Notes under the pieces: generated by a model
Seen by the model: the letters and a program-made list of their open reading frames with translations, nothing else
What the model was told of the DNA's origin: nothing
Database searches by the model: none
In this document: positions 6,556 to 9,993 of the stretch, piece after piece
Numbering within the stretch: position 1 is the first letter of the stretch
Layout of the letters: each line of letters starts with the position of its first letter
Program-made: the position numbers and the translations under genes
Assembly: GCA_002422865.1 (NCBI GenBank)
Contig: DITN01000032.1
Location: forward strand, 1-9,993
Length of the DNA: 9,993 nucleotides
Direction: 5' to 3'
Source of the DNA: Bacteroidetes bacterium UBA6183
GTDB taxonomy: Bacteria > Bacteroidota > Bacteroidia > UKL13-3

Positions 6556-7234
6556 TATCAATCAATTAATAGACATAGCAGAGCAAGGCTCATCAAAGGA
6601 TTGGGAGTATGCCTTGGATTTTATCAACAATTATCAAGGTAACGATGATGAAATACACGGTCTAAAGCTGTTTGTACACAACCACATCAGTGATAATCCG
6701 CGCAAAGCATTAATTGCATTTATCTCAGAGGTTAGAGGTGCAAAGCCCAAAGAGATAAAGCGCTTTAGGCTTATTCGTTTCCCTAGTTGGGCTATGGTTG
6801 CGGCAGCTTCCTTGCTGTTGGTTGCTGGGTTGGTTGTCAACCAATATGTGCATCGGGTTTCTATTCACATGGTTGATGATGCCTTACCTGTATATTTATC
6901 TAACGAGGATATTCTGTTAAATAAAGGTATGGCACAATATAAAAAGGGGGATTATGCGGCTGCTTTAACCAATTTCGAGAAACTAAATTCCGATACGGCA
7001 ATTTATTATTCGGCTGTTTGTTATGAACTTAACGGTAATTATGCCGAAAGTGTGAACAAGCTTAAAAAAGTAGCTTCTAATTCTGTTTTTTACTCAAAAT
7101 CACAAATTAGGTTGGCCGCTGTTTATATCGAATTAGGGAAAGTAGATCAGGCTAAAGCAGTTTTAGATAATATTAAACCTGCTAATGAAGCGGAGGCTCA
7201 GCGCATAAAATCAATCAAAATTCGTCTTTATTAA
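6542..7234 (+). CDS. Single-pass membrane TPR protein, likely anti-sigma factor
   Basis: This 230-aa protein has a cytoplasmic N-terminal part of about 80 residues, a basic stretch (KPKEIKRFRLIRF, 68-80), one membrane segment (82-102) and a C-terminal part outside the cytoplasm by the positive-inside rule. The C-terminal region contains about two to three TPR-like helical hairpins: LLNKGMAQYKKGDYAAALTN (125-144), AIYYSAVCYELNGNYAESVN (153-172) and IRLAAVYIELGKVDQAKAVL (189-208). No zinc anti-sigma (HxxxCxxC) motif is present. The ATG overlaps the sigma gene by 14 bp; this coupling and the topology support an anti-sigma role, which remains inferred. Its last 24 bp overlap the end of the convergent CHAT gene. 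Confidence 0.85.
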   Translation: MQVFNINQLIDIAEQGSSKDWEYALDFINNYQGNDDEIHGLKLFVHNHISDNPRKALIAFISEVRGAKPKEIKRFRLIRFPSWAMVAAASLLLVAGLVVNQYVHRVSIHMVDDALPVYLSNEDILLNKGMAQYKKGDYAAALTNFEKLNSDTAIYYSAVCYELNGNYAESVNKLKKVASNSVFYSKSQIRLAAVYIELGKVDQAKAVLDNIKPANEAEAQRIKSIKIRLY

Positions 7235-9580
7235 AAGCCAAACACAAATAGCAAAAAGTACCGTTATTAATAAAGGATACCAATCATTAATACTTGCTTT
7301 TTTGCTGATAAAATTCTGGTCGGCTCCTGTATAAATAAACGATTGCCACACCTTAGGGTTACTGTGTTGTTTCTTAATTTCTTTTTTTGCCAAATACAGT
7401 GCATCAGATGATGAGTTACCTGCTGCCAAATTTTTATAAAATAAGTTTAATAATTGGGTAGTTATACCCTCTTCTACATTTCTTAATGCGCAAACGGTTC
7501 CTGCACCTCCAGCTGATAACGTTGCACGAGTAAATCCATCAATTATTCCGTTATGTTGCATAACGCCAACGTTACTTTTACATGCTGCAAAAACAGCCAA
7601 TGAATTTTTAGATTTTAGTTGCTCAAAGTCAATATCAAATAAAACACTGTCTTTTGTATTAAGTGCAGTGTAAATCATAGGACGTTCAAGGTTATCAAAA
7701 CTAGCATTTGCATGCGCAGATATTTGCAATATTTTACTGTTTAATAAACCTTCCGCGAGTTCTTTTTTAGATGAATAATCAATAACCTGTGTGTTAAAAT
7801 ATTTTGAAATATTTCTGTTAATGGTAACAGCCTCTGTGATTTCTGCCAATGGTGTGTGGGTATAGTCTGGATTCCATATGGTTACTTTATCAATAATTAC
7901 TTCCTTCTTTTTAAATGTAACAAAGTGTGTTAATGAGTTAGCATAACTTATGTTGATATAATCAAATACGTAGCTTAAGCTCGAATAGTCGTTACCTGAT
8001 GTATTGTCTACAAAACCTTCAAATAAAATGGGTTTACTAAAGTATGCAGGTGGAATAATGATGAGTTTTTTTACATTTGGACTTAGTATTTCAAGCACCG
8101 GTTTAAGCAAAAGCGAATAACCTAAGTAAGCCTTGTTTTTATATGCTTCAACTTCATTATTTTCAATGCTATTAAATAGATCTTCCGGAAGGTTGCCCAA
8201 TTGCTTTTTGCTTACTTTTAATACTAAACTAAGCTGTTTTTGTTGTTCTATGCTCTGTACCAGAAAAGTGAGCGAGTCGCTATCCAAAGTGCTGTAGCAA
8301 AAATAAGAAACCAATGCCTCGCGCTGACTCAGAAATTGTGCTACATACTCAGGCTGTGTTACCAACTTACTAAAGTAGTCGGGTGATTGATTTAGGCTAA
8401 GTTTACTCCCTTGTTCGATATTTACCATTTGTTGCAATGAGGCATACAAATGTTGATTAACACCAATTTGAGTAATGGGTTTATGCCTCATTAATTCGGC
8501 ATATTTTAAAGCAAAACTCAGGTAGTTTTTATTTCTGGTTTGATTATAGAGTTTAATATACAGTTTGGTAATACGTTGTTCTACAGGAGGATTTTCACGG
8601 TTGTTGTATCTTCTGTAATAATAAAAACCTTCATACAGCAGCTTGTAATTATCTAACCATAAATTTTGTTTTGCCCAAACCAATGCCCTGTTTAAATGGT
8701 CTACATTTTTTGTTTGATTAAATTTTACCTCATATACCCTGTCTAATAAGTGATAAATCGTACTCGACAGATTTATCAGGATGCCGTACCCGCCATCGTT
8801 TATATCAGATAACATACGCTCGGCTTGTGTGTAATATTTTATCGATAAGTCAATATTTTTTGTTGCATTAACATATCCTAAAATAGTTAGGTTATGAACC
8901 AGCTGAGGGTGTTTTTTATGTTTTGATAAAATAAAGTTGTTTGAAATGTTGATGTAAGCTAGTAATTTTTCTTTTGCCAAGATGTTCGTTGGATTTTTTT
9001 CAAACTCATCCACCCAAACCAAAGCGGCTAATTGATATATTTTAGCCTTATAAAAGTAAAACTCGTCAGGTAAGTCGTCCGCTAACTTGGTAGCTCTTTC
9101 GGTGTTTTTAATGCGTTCAGATAATAATCGTTCATCCGCTTCATTATTATTTCTAAGAACTAAGCTTAGTTGCAGGTATGCTGAACTATGTAAAAAAACA
9201 TCAGTAGTTTTTAGCGCACCATTTAAAGCGTCTTTAGCGTGTAACAAAGCCAGTTGTTTTTTTTGGTGATAATGGAAATACCTCGACAGTCCAAGTTTGT
9301 AATATACATTTGCTACTTCATTAGTAACCAGTTCCGGTAATAACGCTAGTGAGTCGGTGTATGATTTATTAAGTTCTTGCTCATTTAAAATACTACAAAG
9401 TTGAATGTGATAAGAGAAATAAGTGGGCTTATTTAAAATGGACTTGTTGTTTAGCAACCACATTTTAGCTGATGCCCATTTCCCTTCGTTTAAGTATGTT
9501 AAAAACTGATTGGCATTTGATCTACTGGATATCAAACTAAACAAGATAATAAGTAGAGGCTTATATATTTGCTTTAGCAT
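7211..9580 (-). CDS. Exported TPR-CHAT cysteine protease with C-terminal membrane anchor
   Basis: The 789-aa protein starts with a signal peptide (1-23, ending SRSNA). Residues about 25-380 are helical with degenerate TPR-like pairs (e.g. ALLHAKDALNGAL at 111-123, DLSIKYYTQAERML at 244-257). The C-terminal CHAT domain, a caspase-fold peptidase domain, covers about 485-755. Its catalytic dyad is visible as H623 in ISAHANA and C667 in FAACKSN, with supporting family features FEGF (520-523), GFTRATLSAGGAGTV (682-696) and WQSFIYTGA (745-753). A membrane segment (767-784) followed by KTNFD ends the protein. Predicted topology is a periplasmic enzyme anchored at the inner membrane. It faces the sigma/TPR pair tail-to-tail with a 24-bp overlap. 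Substrate is unknown; the neighbouring anti-sigma factor is a candidate by inference. A weak promoter (TTTT, 19 bp, TAATATTG) may precede it. Confidence 0.9.
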   Translation of the reverse strand: MLKQIYKPLLIILFSLISSRSNANQFLTYLNEGKWASAKMWLLNNKSILNKPTYFSYHIQLCSILNEQELNKSYTDSLALLPELVTNEVANVYYKLGLSRYFHYHQKKQLALLHAKDALNGALKTTDVFLHSSAYLQLSLVLRNNNEADERLLSERIKNTERATKLADDLPDEFYFYKAKIYQLAALVWVDEFEKNPTNILAKEKLLAYINISNNFILSKHKKHPQLVHNLTILGYVNATKNIDLSIKYYTQAERMLSDINDGGYGILINLSSTIYHLLDRVYEVKFNQTKNVDHLNRALVWAKQNLWLDNYKLLYEGFYYYRRYNNRENPPVEQRITKLYIKLYNQTRNKNYLSFALKYAELMRHKPITQIGVNQHLYASLQQMVNIEQGSKLSLNQSPDYFSKLVTQPEYVAQFLSQREALVSYFCYSTLDSDSLTFLVQSIEQQKQLSLVLKVSKKQLGNLPEDLFNSIENNEVEAYKNKAYLGYSLLLKPVLEILSPNVKKLIIIPPAYFSKPILFEGFVDNTSGNDYSSLSYVFDYINISYANSLTHFVTFKKKEVIIDKVTIWNPDYTHTPLAEITEAVTINRNISKYFNTQVIDYSSKKELAEGLLNSKILQISAHANASFDNLERPMIYTALNTKDSVLFDIDFEQLKSKNSLAVFAACKSNVGVMQHNGIIDGFTRATLSAGGAGTVCALRNVEEGITTQLLNLFYKNLAAGNSSSDALYLAKKEIKKQHSNPKVWQSFIYTGADQNFISKKASINDWYPLLITVLFAICVWLLIKTNFD

Positions 9581-9701
9581 GGTTGGGTTGGGTTAAACAC
9601 GTTGTTTCAATATTAGGATTTAAGCCCGAGATATAAAAGAAGGAAATAACCGGAGAGGTACATCCCAAATAATTTATTTAATTTGTAACAAAACGAAAGT
9701 A

Positions 9702-9993
9702 ATGGATAATCAAAATATATCAATTAATGCAAACAACGCACCCGAACCGGTTGGTTTATATCCTCATGCCAAACGTGTAGGAAATTTATTGTTTTTGTCG
9801 GGTGTTGGGCCAAGAGAGCGTGGTACCAAAAAAATACCGGGTGTGGAGTTAAATGACAATGGCGAAATTATGTCATACAACATAGAAGCCCAGTGTCGTA
9901 GTGTATTTAACAACATTAAACTAATATTGGAAGCAAGTGGAAGTAGTTGGAACAACATCGTTGATGTAACTGTTTTTTTAACCAACATGAATA
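9702..9993 (+). CDS. RidA family protein, 2-aminomuconate deaminase-like (partial, 3' end outside window)
   Basis: The first 97 codons are present, starting at ATG 9702 (MDNQNISINANNAPEP). RidA/YjgF proteins are small trimeric enamine/imine hydrolases of about 125-145 aa. The visible part has GLYPHAKRVGNLLFLSGVGP (about 19-38) and AQC.SVFNNIKLILEASG, NIVDVTVFLTNMN, matching the strand-helix core. The GLYPHA start and the PGVELNDNG insertion resemble the 2-aminomuconate deaminase branch, which converts 2-aminomuconate to 4-oxalocrotonate in kynurenine/aminophenol breakdown; this subfamily is a tentative inference. The usual catalytic arginine lies beyond the window. The gene is divergent from the CHAT gene across 121 bp. 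An imperfect -7 box TTAATTTG (9678-9685) lies upstream, without a matching -33 box. Confidence 0.9.
   Translation, partial: MDNQNISINANNAPEPVGLYPHAKRVGNLLFLSGVGPRERGTKKIPGVELNDNGEIMSYNIEAQCRSVFNNIKLILEASGSSWNNIVDVTVFLTNMN

Noticed and set aside
7211..9580. CHAT gene as part of a type III-E CRISPR (Craspase) system
   Set aside because: No repeats, cas genes or Csx30-like gene are in the window, and this protein has a signal peptide and membrane anchor, unlike cytoplasmic Csx29.
9655..9685. Promoter for the RidA gene
   Set aside because: TTAATTTG matches the -7 consensus except for one base, but no TTTG-like box occurs at the expected distance, so it was mentioned only within the gene entry.
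9764..9988. 74-codon open frame on the minus strand
   Set aside because: It is antisense to the RidA gene, which has clear conserved motifs. Long antisense frames are expected by chance here.

Overview
The window looks like chromosome of a member of the Bacteroidota. Supporting signs are a T9SS type A sorting domain on a PKD-domain secreted protein, an ECF sigma factor with a hydrophobic C-terminal tail, a near absence of Shine-Dalgarno sequences, and a textbook Bacteroidota promoter (TTTG, 19 bp, TATATTTG) in front of a tRNA. The DNA is AT-rich and densely coding. I see no CRISPR array, rRNA, integrase or transposase gene. Genus cannot be fixed from the sequence alone.

Left part, all on the minus strand (65-5715, reading right to left): a short PhnA-type protein; a secreted PKD/T9SS protein; a 101-bp inverted-repeat element between genes; a secreted M13 (neprilysin/PepO-type) zinc metallopeptidase with its own terminator; a tRNA-Leu(GAG) with a clear promoter and terminator; then a probable two-gene operon made of a dihydroorotase homologue and a very acidic 211-aa protein I do not recognise. 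The dihydroorotase homologue has lost its HxH metal ligands and other active-site histidines, so it is probably a non-catalytic PyrC-like protein.

Right part (5941-9993): an ECF sigma factor and a single-pass membrane protein with periplasmic TPR-like repeats, presumed to be the anti-sigma factor, overlap by 14 bp and read rightward. They meet tail-to-tail, with a 24-bp coding overlap, a large leftward gene for an exported TPR-CHAT protease with a C-terminal membrane anchor. The last gene is a RidA-family deaminase, resembling 2-aminomuconate deaminase, cut by the window edge.

The most interesting unit is the sigma/anti-sigma/CHAT cluster. Predicted topologies put the CHAT protease and the anti-sigma TPR domain in the same compartment, so a proteolytic sigma-release circuit is a reasonable hypothesis. 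It would be loosely parallel to the TPR-CHAT protease and sigma-factor link known from type III-E CRISPR (Craspase), but with no CRISPR here. Two hairpins upstream of the sigma gene and an A10 tract at its 5' end may add regulation.
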